Below are positions 34,629 through 43,607 of a DNA stretch of 64,000 bases, piece after piece. The stretch's first letter is position 1; each line of letters begins with the position of its first letter. The notes under the pieces were generated by a model that was given only the letters and a program-made list of their open reading frames with translations, ran no database searches and was not told the DNA's origin. This stretch comes from an uncultured Lachnospiraceae bacterium (GTDB taxonomy: Bacteria; Bacillota; Clostridia; Lachnospirales; Lachnospiraceae), in NCBI GenBank assembly GCA_947631955.1, contig CANRNJ010000001.1, positions 62,001-126,000 on the forward strand, read 5' to 3'. Made by a program: the position numbers and the translations under genes.

Positions 34629-34690
34629 GTTTCCTCCGTCGCGGAGCGCCTGTCCGTATTTTCTGCGCGCCCCGGCCCTTCCCTATCATA

Positions 34691-34723
34691 ACAAAACCCC
34701 CTGCCTGTATGCAAGGGGTTTTC
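34691..34723 (-). terminator. Terminator before the aro operon
   Basis: On the minus strand AACCCC pairs with GGGGTT around CTTGCATACAGGCAG, followed by TTGTT. It ends transcripts from the unknown 138-residue gene upstream. Confidence 0.7.
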
Positions 34724-34765
34724 CGTTTACCGTTCCTCTGTCATTTTCTGTTTCCTGTTTTGCCG

Positions 34766-35182
34766 TCAGGATTTCATTATGACCATACCGTCCAAAGACG
34801 GCTGCCCGTCGAAAAGATTCCCCGCGCTCCCTACAAAATACTGGTAGCTTTGGAGCACCTGATCTTTCCGCATATCGGAGATCGCCTTCTGCATATCCAA
34901 CGCTTCCGGATCGCTGTCCTTTCCGATATATCCGAAATCATCCTCCCGGTTGAACGTCAGGGAAACGTTTGCCAGATCGGCCATGCGCCCGGCTGTATTT
35001 TCCTGTCCGCTCTCCTTATCCGCCGCCGGCCCGCTGTTCTTAACGGCTTCCCCGCTCTGCGTTTCCTGTCCGGGCGCCGCTTCCGTCCTCACGGACGCCG
35101 CCTGCCCACCCGCATATATAGTCTGAGTCTGCCGTACGCCGTAACCGCTGCGTATCGAATCGTTGATACCGCCTGCCGTCAT
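34766..35182 (-). CDS. Unknown protein, 138 residues
   Basis: I do not recognise this protein. The N-terminal 80 residues are low-complexity (Gly, Ala, Gln, Glu). The C-terminal half is better ordered: VSLTFNREDDFGYIGKDSD, then ALDMQKAISDMRKDQVLQSY. There is no signal peptide or membrane helix. AAAGGTGG precedes the ATG. A terminator follows, so it is a single-gene unit between nrdR and the aro genes. It is probably a lineage-specific clostridial protein. Confidence 0.6.
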   Translation of the reverse strand: MTAGGINDSIRSGYGVRQTQTIYAGGQAASVRTEAAPGQETQSGEAVKNSGPAADKESGQENTAGRMADLANVSLTFNREDDFGYIGKDSDPEALDMQKAISDMRKDQVLQSYQYFVGSAGNLFDGQPSLDGMVIMKS

Positions 35183-35341
35183 ACCCGCACCACCTTTCCT
35201 ATGCTGCCCGCCGGACGTTTCTGTAAGACATCCCGGCGGATCCTGATCTGCGCATCGATCTTTTCCTTTCTATATAGTATATCGGCAGGATGTTCCCATC
35301 TCTTGATCCCCGGAACGGCGGATATCCTCCGCTCCTGCGAT

Positions 35342-35794
35342 CTACTTATCCAATACTTTCTTCAACTCGTCCATAAAGGTATTGATATCCTTAAATTCAC
35401 GATATACGGAAGCAAATCTGACGTAGGCGACCGCCTCCAGATCTTTCAGTTTGTTCATGACCAGTTCGCCGATCACCCGGCTCGGAATCTCCTTTTCTTC
35501 CATGTTGAAGATCTCCGTTTCAACTTCGTCGATCAGCTGATTGATCTGTGAAGCGCTGATCGGTCTTTTATGACATGCGCGCAGAACTCCCGCTTCGATC
35601 TTGGATCTGTCGTAGGCCTCCCTGTTGCTGTCTTTCTTAATGATGATAAGCGGGATCGTTTCCACTTTCTCGTAAGTGGTGAACCGCTTATCGCACTCAT
35701 CGCAGACACGCCTCCTTCGAATGGAATTATTGTCTTCGGCAGGCCTGCTGTCGATCACCCTGGTATTTTCATGACCGCAAAAAGGGCATTTCAT
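35342..35794 (-). CDS. nrdR: Transcriptional repressor NrdR
   Basis: A 150-residue repressor of ribonucleotide reductase genes. The zinc ribbon CPFCGHENTRVIDSR ... CDECDKRFTTYE is at residues 3-39, and the ATP-cone follows from about 49 (IIKKDSNREAYDRSKIEAGV) to 140. The length is normal. A strong promoter lies about 75 bp upstream. AAGGAGGATATCCCGG precedes the ATG. Confidence 0.97.
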   Translation of the reverse strand: MKCPFCGHENTRVIDSRPAEDNNSIRRRRVCDECDKRFTTYEKVETIPLIIIKKDSNREAYDRSKIEAGVLRACHKRPISASQINQLIDEVETEIFNMEEKEIPSRVIGELVMNKLKDLEAVAYVRFASVYREFKDINTFMDELKKVLDK

Positions 35795-35865
35795 CCGGGA
35801 TATCCTCCTTTGTATCGATATTTTGTATCCGGCGGCACATAATAGGGAAAAAATGTGCCATATTT

Positions 35866-35894
35866 ATTATAGGAGAACATTATAATTATGTCAA
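35866..35894 (-). promoter_or_regulatory. Consensus promoter of nrdR with start-site hairpin
   Basis: On the minus strand TTGACA (35889-35894), 17-bp spacer, TATAAT (35866-35871). Directly after the predicted start, GGCACAT (35834-35840) and ATGTGCC (35853-35859) form a palindrome that could be an operator or a leader hairpin. Confidence 0.75.
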
Positions 35895-35906
35895 CTATTT
35901 TATGGA

Positions 35907-35942
35907 AACCATTTTTAAAACCATTTTAAAAACCATTTATAA
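35907..35942. repeat. Three 12-bp AT-rich repeats upstream of nrdR
   Basis: AACCATTTNTAA-like units begin at 35907, 35919 and 35931, a 12-bp period. They are followed by looser ACTTTTTACAGAC-like repeats up to about 36010. No gene is seen in the 293 bp between nrdR and ylmC. Confidence 0.5.
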
Positions 35943-36087
35943 ACTTTTACAGACTCCAGCAAACCGGCGCTGATTTTTACAAACCCATCCGCAGACTTTT
36001 TACAGACCATTTTAATACCGTCTTACAAGCTTTTGCTGTTTTTTGCAGAACATTTTTCAAACCGGCGCAGACCGTTCACCGGTCCCG

Positions 36088-36324
36088 TCAGATACAGATA
36101 TCGACTATAATGATGTCCGGCCCGATCTGCTTGATGTCTTTGTAACGGATCACATAGTCGGAATCGCTGCTGCCAAACAGGCCGCACCATTTATTGTTTC
36201 CGGGAATAATGAGTTTGAATATCTGCCCTGTGCACTCGTCGAATTCAAAGTCGCATACCTTGCCCAGTTTCTGGCAGTTTTTGAGATTGATGACTTCCTT
36301 TTTCTTTAATTCGGAAAACAGCAT
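36088..36324 (-). CDS. ylmC: YlmC/YmxH family sporulation protein
   Basis: A 78-residue PRC-barrel-like protein (FSELKKKEVINLKNCQKLGK, then VCDFEFDECTGQIFKLIIPG). In clostridia and bacilli this family is tied to sporulation, with no known activity. Its place close to sigG supports the call. GAGGAGGTTCCT precedes the ATG. Confidence 0.88.
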   Translation of the reverse strand: MLFSELKKKEVINLKNCQKLGKVCDFEFDECTGQIFKLIIPGNNKWCGLFGSSDSDYVIRYKDIKQIGPDIIIVDICI

Positions 36325-36394
36325 AGGAACCTCCTCAGACGCTTGCTGTTACATTATTAAATGCATCGTCTTTCCAAAGGTTCCTATCGCCCCG

Positions 36395-37336
36395 TCACTC
36401 TACCGTGACGTATTCATGAAACACATACCCTGTTGAACCGTCGTCCAGTATGATCTTATACCACTCTCCGCCGTCCACGCTGCCGGTGCAACGGTAGGTC
36501 TCGCCTTCCTGTGCGACTTTCAGGATATTCGAGTCCGATGTGCTCGGATTATCCCGCACGTTTACGTTATGTATGACCGTGAGCGTCGATTCCTCTCCGC
36601 CTGCGCTTTTGCTTTTCTCTTCCTCCGCGTTTCCGCCTTCGTCTTCCGCGGCATCCTGTCCGGCCTGATCCTCCTGCGTCTGGACCTCTTCGGCCCCATT
36701 CTCATAATTTCCCGGCGCATACTGGCGGTACAGGCGGTATCCCAGAATGACCATCACAACAAGGATCACGCAGCCGACTACTGCCGTCATTACCGTAATG
36801 ACATCTATTCCTTCATCCTCGTCTTCGTCGTCCCAGTCTTCTTCCTCCCAGTCCTCTTCCTCCGGATCCTTTTCATCCCAGTCTTCTCTCCGGCGGGTTT
36901 CCTTCTTTTTCACAGCCCCCTCATAACGATCGGGATGCGTCGGATCCTTACGGGAGGCCGACGCGCCGCTGCCGGAAGGCGGCAGGCTTTTCCCGGAGCG
37001 TTTCTCCTTAGGGTCTGAGCGGATCTCTTTATGATCCGGGCGGATCTCCTTATGGTCCAGGCGGATCTCTCTTCGATCTGAGCGGATCTCCGCAGCAGTT
37101 TCCGTCAGGATATTCCGCTCGATAGCGTCAATGGGAATATCCAGCGTTTCCCGCGGCGCTTCCGGCTGACCTTTTTCTCCGTCCACCTGCGCCCCGCATT
37201 TATTGCAGAACTGAATGTCCTCCCGCAGGACCGCCCCGCAGCTCGGACATCTTTTATCTCTGACCACTTTCGTGCCGCATCTGGGGCAGAACAGATCCTC
37301 GTCCGTCAGATGGGCGCCGCAGTTCGTACATTTCAT
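36395..37336 (-). CDS. Zinc-ribbon, membrane-anchored SH3 protein
   Basis: A 313-residue protein: two zinc ribbons at the N-terminus (CTNCGAHLTDEDLFCPRCGT and CPSCGAVLREDIQFCNKCGA), a charged linker with heptad repeats (about residues 83-108), an acidic Asp/Glu stretch, one membrane helix (about 180-198, VMTAVVGCVILVVMVILGY), and a C-terminal SH3_3 domain (VNVRDNPSTSDSNILKVAQE). The zinc ribbons are expected inside and the SH3 outside. Function is unknown. It is divergent from sigG. GAGGTGATAAAAGC precedes the ATG. Confidence 0.8.
   Translation of the reverse strand: MKCTNCGAHLTDEDLFCPRCGTKVVRDKRCPSCGAVLREDIQFCNKCGAQVDGEKGQPEAPRETLDIPIDAIERNILTETAAEIRSDRREIRLDHKEIRPDHKEIRSDPKEKRSGKSLPPSGSGASASRKDPTHPDRYEGAVKKKETRRREDWDEKDPEEEDWEEEDWDDEDEDEGIDVITVMTAVVGCVILVVMVILGYRLYRQYAPGNYENGAEEVQTQEDQAGQDAAEDEGGNAEEEKSKSAGGEESTLTVIHNVNVRDNPSTSDSNILKVAQEGETYRCTGSVDGGEWYKIILDDGSTGYVFHEYVTVE
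37019..37090. repeat. 21-bp in-frame tandem repeats in the zinc-ribbon gene
   Basis: GCGGATCTC starts at 37019, 37040, 37061 and 37082, an exact 21-bp period. The copies encode seven-residue units of the type EIRSDRR / EIRLDHK / EIRPDHK / EIRSDPK, a highly charged linker. Confidence 0.8.
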
Positions 37337-37416
37337 GCTTTTATCACCTCTTTATAAATGTAACAGAGAACTTACGTTTTGTAAAACCTTATGGAAAATA
37401 TTTCATAAAAAAATAA

Positions 37417-37446
37417 TGAATAATTCCGCTTTATCCGCACATCCTT
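37417..37446 (+). promoter_or_regulatory. Putative forespore (SigF/SigG-type) promoter of sigG
   Basis: TGAATA (37417-37422), 17-bp spacer, CATCCTT (37440-37446). This fits the forespore consensus TGAATA / CATACTA except for two -10 positions. It lies 34 bp before the sigG ATG. SigG is known to be made under SigF and then autoregulated. Confidence 0.5.
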
Positions 37447-37480
37447 TTTATGTGACGAAACAGAAAGGATGGGGTACGAC

Positions 37481-38260
37481 ATGATACAGGGCAAAGTAGA
37501 GATATGCGGTGTAAACACATCCAAACTTCCGCTTCTTAAGAACGCGGAAAAAGAAGAACTGTTCAAGCGGATCGGCGACGGCGACGACGAGGCCCGCAAA
37601 GAATATATCAACGGGAATCTCCGTCTTGTGTTAAGCGTTATCAAACGATTCCACTCCAGCAACGAGAACGTGGACGACCTTTTTCAGATCGGCTGCATCG
37701 GGCTGATCAAGGCCATTGACAATTTCGACAGCTCCCTTAATGTAAAGTTTTCCACTTATGCCGTACCCATGATCGTGGGAGAGATCCGCAGATATTTACG
37801 CGATGCGAACAGTATACGCGTATCACGTTCTCTGAAAGATACCGCCTACAAGGCGATATATGCCAAAGAGCATCTCACGCGCGTCAACGCCAAAGAGCCG
37901 ACCGTCACGGAGATCGCCGAAGAGATCGGCATATCCAAAGAAGAGATCGTCTATGCGCTGGACGCCATACAGGTCCCCATGAGCCTTTACGAGCCGGTCT
38001 ATACGGACGGCGGCGATACGCTCTATGTCATGGACCAGATCAGCGACAAGAAGAACCGGGAAGAAACATGGGTCGAACAGATCTCCTTAAGCGAGGCCAT
38101 GAAAAAATTAAGCGAACGGGAATATGAGATCATCACCCTGCGGTTTTTCGAGGGAAAAACGCAGATGGAGATCGCCAGAAAAATAGGGATCTCACAGGCG
38201 CAGGTATCACGTCTTGAAAAAAATGCACTGAAGACGATGCGCATGTACCTGACTGCCTGA
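37481..38260 (+). CDS. sigG: Late forespore sigma factor SigG
   Basis: A 259-residue sporulation sigma factor. The typical opening KVEICGVNTSKLPLLKNAEK is followed by region 2 (DDLFQIGCIGLIKAIDNFDS), region 3 and region 4.2 (MEIARKIGISQAQVSRLEKN). It directs late forespore genes such as those for DNA-protecting proteins and germination. The second Met of the open frame is chosen because AAAGG abuts the first. It stands alone on the plus strand. The spoIIGA-sigE operon is 2.2 kb away, an arrangement related to that of Bacillus. Confidence 0.95.
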   Translation: MIQGKVEICGVNTSKLPLLKNAEKEELFKRIGDGDDEARKEYINGNLRLVLSVIKRFHSSNENVDDLFQIGCIGLIKAIDNFDSSLNVKFSTYAVPMIVGEIRRYLRDANSIRVSRSLKDTAYKAIYAKEHLTRVNAKEPTVTEIAEEIGISKEEIVYALDAIQVPMSLYEPVYTDGGDTLYVMDQISDKKNREETWVEQISLSEAMKKLSEREYEIITLRFFEGKTQMEIARKIGISQAQVSRLEKNALKTMRMYLTA

Positions 38261-38274
38261 AAGACCCCAATATA

Positions 38275-40266
38275 TCAATAATCCGCCACATCAAAAGTTA
38301 CCGTGATATCCTTGCCGCCGTACAGCTTAAAATAATTCTGTATGATACGGTCTGTGACAACGCGGATATTCTCTCTCTCCGCGCCCATGAGTACCACCAG
38401 GAACTGCGAACTGCTGTAACGGGTCCCCACGTCCACGCCGCGCAGCGACTTGCAGATGGCCTGCTCCATACACTGCATGGCAGTTTCCATGCGCTCCAGT
38501 CTGATATCGCTCCCGTCCGATGAAAACAGCGTAAACAAAAGCAGCTGCGTTTTCTGCTGGTTCCGTTCCGATATCCGGGTCACAAACTCATAGATATGGG
38601 CAAATTCGCCGTAATCGACCTGAAATGCGCCGTGGTGCTCATGGCGCTGCCTGATCAGATTGATCACCGTATCCAGATCGTTCTTTGACTGTTCCGGCGT
38701 ATGCACCATTCCGGTGCTCTGATAGAAGCCGTAACGGACGTTCTCGTTCTGTTTCACATGATACAGCGCTTTATCCGCGCGCTGGTACAGCACTTCATAT
38801 TCATAGCCGTCCACACCGGACAGACTGATGCCGATCGAAAGCTTGGTTTCTTTAAGGACATCCGCTTCTTCCTGTTTCTTCTCGAACGCCTCCAAGATCT
38901 CATTTACCTTGACTACGGCCGCATCCCGGCTTCTCATTCCCTCCGCGAACAGAAGGAATTCATCCCCGCCGGTCCGGCAGACGATATCTTTGCTGCACAC
39001 TTCGCGCAGGACGTCGGCCGTCATTTTTAACGCGTAATCGCCCGCCAGATGCCCATGCCTCTGATTGATCCTCTTGAAATGATCCAGATCCAAGATCATC
39101 AGGCAGCCGCCGATCTCCCGGAGCGAGGCTTTGATCTCATTCTCTCCTTTGCGCTTGCTGAGTACGCCCGTAAGGTAATCCGTGGGCGCATCCAGCACGC
39201 TCTCGCTGCCCATCGTAACGCCCAGTATCTTCTCGCTGTCAAAGATCGGCGACGCCATGTCTTCCTCTTGCATCCACTGTTTCTCCAGTGCGCCCTCTTT
39301 GATCAGTTCCAAGAAAATATCCACCAGATCGGGATCCCATTGGCTTCCTTTGCCCTTCTCCAGTTCCTTCATCACGATATCGTCGCTTAAGCGTCTTCTG
39401 TATACCCGGTTGCTCGTCATGGCATCGTAAGAATCCACTAAAGCGATGATCCTTGCCACAAGCGGGATAGACTCCGCCTTAAGCCCTTCCGGATAACCTT
39501 TGCCGTCATAGCGCTCATGATGATACTTGGCTCCCACGTTGACATTGGGGAACATCTTAAAATCCTTTAAGATCTCCGCGCCCATGGTCGTATGTCCCTG
39601 TATCAGCCTGAATTCCAGATCCGTCAGCTTAAAAGGTTTGTTGAGCACCGCATCGGGCACGCCGATCTTGCCGACGTCATGAAGCATGGCCACATAGTAA
39701 ATATTCTGGATCTCTTCTTCGGACCATCCGAGTCTTTGGGCCATCAGTTCCGAATAGGCCGCCACACGCATGGAATGGCCTTTGGTATAATCGTCCTTCG
39801 CATCCACCGTATTCGCCACGGTCATGATCGCTTGGATCGTGATGCGCTCCATCTCTCTGGTCTTTTCGTCCAGACGCCTCTGCAGATCCTTCCGATAGCT
39901 GTCCAGTTCCAAGGTGCTTTTTATACGGCTCAGCATGATCTGAGGCTCAAAAGGCTTGGTAATAAAATCGCAGGCTCCGACACGGAAACACTCTACCTCT
40001 GTTTCGGAACTGCGGTCTGCTGTCAGGAAAATGACAGGGATCTTCTTCCAGCGCGGATCGGTCTGAAGTCTTGCCATGACCTCAAATCCGCCGATCTCAG
40101 GCATATTGATATCCAACAGTATCAGATCGGGCGTATGCCTCTCCAAATACTTATACGCCTGTTTTCCGGAGTTCACGGCGACTACCTTATACATATCGCC
40201 CAATAAATTCTGCGCCGTTGACAATGATAATCTGTCGTCATCGACAATTAAAATGATCCTTTTCAT
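38275..40266 (-). CDS. Response regulator with HD-GYP and GGDEF domains
   Basis: A 663-residue protein: receiver domain (1-120, LILLDINMPEIGGFE with Asp about 53), HD-GYP-type domain (about 140-330, MLHDVGKIGVPDAVLNKP, later KYHHERYDGKGYPEGLK), a GGDEF domain (about 365-520, RTGGDEFLLFAEG), and a C-terminal segment (about 540-663) that looks like a second, degenerate GGDEF fold with RYSSSQFLVVLMG where the active loop should be. It combines cyclic di-GMP breakdown and synthesis domains under one phosphorylation switch. GAGGGCGA precedes the ATG; no partner kinase is adjacent. Confidence 0.85.
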   Translation of the reverse strand: MKRIILIVDDDRLSLSTAQNLLGDMYKVVAVNSGKQAYKYLERHTPDLILLDINMPEIGGFEVMARLQTDPRWKKIPVIFLTADRSSETEVECFRVGACDFITKPFEPQIMLSRIKSTLELDSYRKDLQRRLDEKTREMERITIQAIMTVANTVDAKDDYTKGHSMRVAAYSELMAQRLGWSEEEIQNIYYVAMLHDVGKIGVPDAVLNKPFKLTDLEFRLIQGHTTMGAEILKDFKMFPNVNVGAKYHHERYDGKGYPEGLKAESIPLVARIIALVDSYDAMTSNRVYRRRLSDDIVMKELEKGKGSQWDPDLVDIFLELIKEGALEKQWMQEEDMASPIFDSEKILGVTMGSESVLDAPTDYLTGVLSKRKGENEIKASLREIGGCLMILDLDHFKRINQRHGHLAGDYALKMTADVLREVCSKDIVCRTGGDEFLLFAEGMRSRDAAVVKVNEILEAFEKKQEEADVLKETKLSIGISLSGVDGYEYEVLYQRADKALYHVKQNENVRYGFYQSTGMVHTPEQSKNDLDTVINLIRQRHEHHGAFQVDYGEFAHIYEFVTRISERNQQKTQLLLFTLFSSDGSDIRLERMETAMQCMEQAICKSLRGVDVGTRYSSSQFLVVLMGAERENIRVVTDRIIQNYFKLYGGKDITVTFDVADY

Positions 40267-40398
40267 TCGCCCTCACACATGTCTGCCCATACGCCTGCCC
40301 ATCTCATCCTGTTAAATCCCCGTATCCGACAAAACATCTCCCCTTCATATGTATTACAAGATATATTTTATCATATCATTCCCACATGCAAAAATCAA

Positions 40399-40503
40399 TT
40401 ATCTTTGCTTATCTATCCATTATATTTGCCTATTCATCTATTATCTTTGCTTATCCGTCCGTTATCTTATGCCTGCGGTCAATTATCCTTGCTCATCTCC
40501 TTC
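40399..40503. repeat. Five 21-bp tandem repeats running out of the sigE 3' end
   Basis: Units start at 40399, 40420, 40441, 40462 and 40483, each 21 bp (TTATCTTTGCTTATC-like). The last unit is the end of the sigE coding sequence (Lys-Glu-Met-Ser-Lys-Asp-Asn), and the others lie after its stop. They seem to be duplications of the gene end that have since diverged. Confidence 0.8.
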
Positions 40504-41219
40504 TTTAATCTGCGCATGATCTTCTTCTCCAGCCGGGAAATATACGACTGCGATATCCCCAGCAATTCCGCGACTTCCTTCTGCGTCAGTTCCTTGCCGT
40601 CGGTACTGCCCAAGCCGAACCGGAGCCGGATGATCGTCTGTTCCCGTTCCGTCAGCTTCGCAATGGCTTTGACCAACAGTTTGCGCTCCACTTCATTTTC
40701 CAGATCCTTGTAGATCACATCTTCGTCCGTCCCCAGAATGTCTGACAGCAGCAATTCGTTGCCGTCCCAGTCCACGTTGAGGGGCTCGTCGATCGACACC
40801 TCCATCTTGTGCTTGCTGTTCCTTCTCAGGTACATCAATATCTCGTTCTCGATGCACCGCGACGCATAAGTCGCCAGTTTGATATTTTTCTCCGGGTTGA
40901 ATGTGTTAATGGACTTGATCAGCCCGATCGTGCCGATCGATATCAGATCTTCCACTCCCACGCCTGTATTGTCAAACTTTTTCGCAATATATACGACCAA
41001 TCTCAGATTATGTTCGATCAGGATCGCTTTCGCTTCATCCTCATATTCCGTTCCGAGATCGCTTATGATCTCGTTCTCTTTCTCTGTTTCCAGCGGGGGC
41101 GGCAGCACTTCCGTTCCGCCTATGTAATGTATGTCGCCCTGCCGGGACATAAGAAACCTCGGATCCTTATGCACCATTTTAAATTGGATCATACCGGGGA
41201 TTGCCACTTTAAAAACCAT
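40479..41219 (-). CDS. sigE: Early mother-cell sigma factor SigE (pro-form)
   Basis: A 246-residue sigma factor. An N-terminal pro-segment of about 25 residues ([19 protein letters not shown]) precedes the [13 protein letters not shown] segment typical of SigE; SpoIIGA removes the pro-segment after septation. Region 2 ([20 protein letters not shown]) and region 4 ([20 protein letters not shown]) are complete. The ATG seven bases after AGGAGG is used. spoIIGA ends 11 bp upstream, so the two are one operon. The 3' end is continuous with 21-bp tandem repeats. Confidence 0.96.
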   Translation of the reverse strand: MVFKVAIPGMIQFKMVHKDPRFLMSRQGDIHYIGGTEVLPPPLETEKENEIISDLGTEYEDEAKAILIEHNLRLVVYIAKKFDNTGVGVEDLISIGTIGLIKSINTFNPEKNIKLATYASRCIENEILMYLRRNSKHKMEVSIDEPLNVDWDGNELLLSDILGTDEDVIYKDLENEVERKLLVKAIAKLTEREQTIIRLRFGLGSTDGKELTQKEVAELLGISQSYISRLEKKIMRRLKKEMSKDN

Positions 41220-41230
41220 TTTCATTCCTC

Positions 41231-42043
41231 CTAGTCTTCTAATAACCGGGGGTTCAATATCATTTGGTAGACGCTGTCCTCTGCTATACCTGTATCACAA
41301 ATCGCGACAATGACATGTTCCTTTCTGACCATACCCGCCCGCTCCTCGATATCGATGTCCGGCAGTTCATAGGCATCCAGAACGCCTTGGTCTTTTCCTA
41401 CGCTGCGGTACGGAACGGCATGATATTTCTCAGGCTTAAACGCTGCGGATATCTGCTCCGCCAGACGGCGGCTGATCAGGTTCACCGGCGCGCCGCATAA
41501 AGGGTCCGTCAGGTGGTTCCCCGTATCGATCAATGCCCTCATGCGCAGTATCTGTCCGCTGTCCGGGATCCGGATCGCCACGTTTCTTAAGCTTTCGGCT
41601 CTTTTTTGCTGTATCACCGTGATCAGCTTAAGAAGGATGCGGTACGACAGATATCCCGCCGCAAGCGTTATAACAAAACTTATATGCCCTTTTAGAATCG
41701 TTCTGAGCCGATTCAGAATCCATATCATCACGCTGCCTAAAAAAAAACCGCATCCGGCCATTGACAGACTTGCGTACAACAGCTTTTTCCAACGGTACAG
41801 ACGAAAGGCAGCGCACAACATACATATACTGACCGGGACCGCACTTACAAGGAGCCGGAATCCGGCCGTCCCTATCGGCGCCATTATCACCATACAGACT
41901 ACGGCCGCTCCGGCTGCCGCCGACGCCCAGATCCTCCTATGCGTGGCAGTACATCTGAGGATCTTCCCGGCCAAAGACAGCAGATACAGATTGCTCGTCA
42001 TCTGTATGACAAAAACACTGTCAATATATAATTTGTAATACAC
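41231..42043 (-). CDS. spoIIGA: Sigma-E processing peptidase SpoIIGA
   Basis: A 270-residue membrane aspartic protease. Five hydrophobic segments fill the N-terminal 150 residues; the catalytic Asp is in [14 protein letters not shown] (about 170), and [10 protein letters not shown] follows near the end. It cuts pro-SigE during sporulation. It starts with GTG six bases after GGAGG. A run of nine T in the coding strand (41739-41747, within GCGFFLGS) could cause slippage. It is followed by sigE at 11 bp. Confidence 0.95.
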   Translation of the reverse strand: MYYKLYIDSVFVIQMTSNLYLLSLAGKILRCTATHRRIWASAAAGAAVVCMVIMAPIGTAGFRLLVSAVPVSICMLCAAFRLYRWKKLLYASLSMAGCGFFLGSVMIWILNRLRTILKGHISFVITLAAGYLSYRILLKLITVIQQKRAESLRNVAIRIPDSGQILRMRALIDTGNHLTDPLCGAPVNLISRRLAEQISAAFKPEKYHAVPYRSVGKDQGVLDAYELPDIDIEERAGMVRKEHVIVAICDTGIAEDSVYQMILNPRLLED

Positions 42044-42067
42044 ATCTCACCTCCGTGTTTCGGCTCT

Positions 42068-42102
42068 ATTATATGAAAATGATCACAAATATTTTGTCGC
42101 AA
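42068..42102 (-). promoter_or_regulatory. Putative Spo0A-controlled promoter of spoIIGA-sigE
   Basis: On the minus strand TATAAT (42068-42073) lies 25 bp before the GTG. About 23 bp upstream is TTGCGACAAAA (42092-42102), close to a reverse Spo0A box (consensus TTCGACAAA) and to a -35. The long spacer with a 0A box at the -35 is the known plan of the spoIIG promoter in Bacillus. Confidence 0.45.
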
Positions 42103-42141
42103 TCGGGGAGCATTTCCAATATTTTTGAAGACAGATAACAA

Positions 42142-42171
42142 CAAAAAACCACAGGATATCCTATCCTGTGG
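42142..42171 (-). terminator. Terminator after ftsZ
   Basis: CCACAGGAT and ATCCTGTGG form a perfect stem (42149-42171). On the minus strand TTTTTTGT follows. It ends the division gene cluster. Confidence 0.88.
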
Positions 42172-42219
42172 CTCATGTCATATTTTGATCCGTTTAAAAC
42201 CCGGCAGCGTCCGCGCCTG

Positions 42220-43437
42220 TTATTTGCTTTTCAGAAAATCCGGGATCTTCAACGACTTCTCCTCTACGGAACTTCTGATATCGGCCGTCTTGTTGATGCC
42301 GCCGATCGTCTTAAGCTGAGAGGCCGAAGACTGTCCCGCGGAAGTGCCCGCCGTCTTAGCGCCGCCCGAAGGCACCGTAAAATTACCGAGTCCCGCGCCC
42401 GGCACCGAACCGAGCGTCTGTTTGCCCTGAAGAGAGGTGGGGGTTATGTAGCCGGACTTAAATCCGAGCCCGCCGATCTGTTTCGCCTTCTCTTCTATAC
42501 CCGTGGCAATGATCGTGATGTTGCAGGTATCGGTCATGTTCGCATCATACATAGCGCCGAAGATAATGTTCACATCGTCGCCGGTAAGATCCTGAACATA
42601 GCTTGCCGCGTCGGATGCATCCGCCAGAGAGATATCTCCCGACACGTTGATGATAACATGTGTCGCGCCGGAGATCGTCGTTTCCAGAAGAGGACTTTCC
42701 ACCGCCATCTTGACCGCTTCGCTCGCCTTGTCGTCCCCTTTGCCCGTACCGATACCGATATGCGCGATACCCTTGTCCTTCATAACAGTCTGGACATCGG
42801 CAAAGTCGAGGTTGATAACCGACGGAACGTTGATCAGATCCGTGATACCCTGAACTGCCTGCTGAAGCACCTCGTCCGCTTTCTTAAGCGCATCCGGCAT
42901 GGTGGTTCTCCTGTCCACGATCTCTAACAGCTTGTCATTCGGAATAACGATCAAGGTATCCACATTGTCCTTGATCTTCTCAATACCGGCAATGGCATTG
43001 GTCATACGCGCCTTTGCCTCAAAACGGAACGGCTTCGTCACGACGCCTACCGTCAATATTCCCATATCTTTTGCAAGTTTGGCAACTACCGGAGCCGCTC
43101 CCGTACCTGTACCGCCGCCCATACCGCAGGTGACGAATACCATGTCGGCGCCTTTGAGCGCTGCCGCCACTTCATCCGAGCTCTCCTCGGCGGCTTTCTC
43201 GCCGATCTCCGGCTTGGCTCCTGCTCCGAGTCCTTTTGTCAGTTTCTCACCTATCTGCAGGAGAGTGGGCGCTTTACACAGCTGCAGGGCCTGCTTGTCC
43301 GTGTTGATTCCGATAAACTCCACCCCGTCTATCTTTTCATCGATCATTCTATTTACAGCATTATTGCCTGCGCCGCCGACACCGACTACGATAATCCTGG
43401 CAGCAGACTCAGCATCATTTGACTTAATCTCAAGCAA
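42220..43437 (-). CDS. ftsZ: Cell division GTPase FtsZ
   Basis: A 405-residue tubulin homologue that forms the division ring. GTP-binding motifs are clear: [17 protein letters not shown] at the start and [20 protein letters not shown] at about 95-115. A variable linker precedes the C-terminal peptide [11 protein letters not shown], the FtsA/SepF binding tail. Translation starts at TTG, seven bases after AAGGAGG; no ATG is suitably placed. A 170-bp gap separates it from divIB. ftsA is not next to it. Confidence 0.97.
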   Translation of the reverse strand: MLEIKSNDAESAARIIVVGVGGAGNNAVNRMIDEKIDGVEFIGINTDKQALQLCKAPTLLQIGEKLTKGLGAGAKPEIGEKAAEESSDEVAAALKGADMVFVTCGMGGGTGTGAAPVVAKLAKDMGILTVGVVTKPFRFEAKARMTNAIAGIEKIKDNVDTLIVIPNDKLLEIVDRRTTMPDALKKADEVLQQAVQGITDLINVPSVINLDFADVQTVMKDKGIAHIGIGTGKGDDKASEAVKMAVESPLLETTISGATHVIINVSGDISLADASDAASYVQDLTGDDVNIIFGAMYDANMTDTCNITIIATGIEEKAKQIGGLGFKSGYITPTSLQGKQTLGSVPGAGLGNFTVPSGGAKTAGTSAGQSSASQLKTIGGINKTADIRSSVEEKSLKIPDFLKSK

Positions 43438-43607
43438 GGTGATTCCTCCTTCTGTTTTCCCCATAAACTCTCATAGACTATCATATAATTATTTTGCAAA
43501 ATGCGCAACCCATTTTTTTGCTTTTTATTCCGGATAAACGAAAATACGCACAATAACGGCCGGATCATTACGTCTGCGCGCGGCAGGAGCCGCTCTCCTG
43601 CCCGTTC

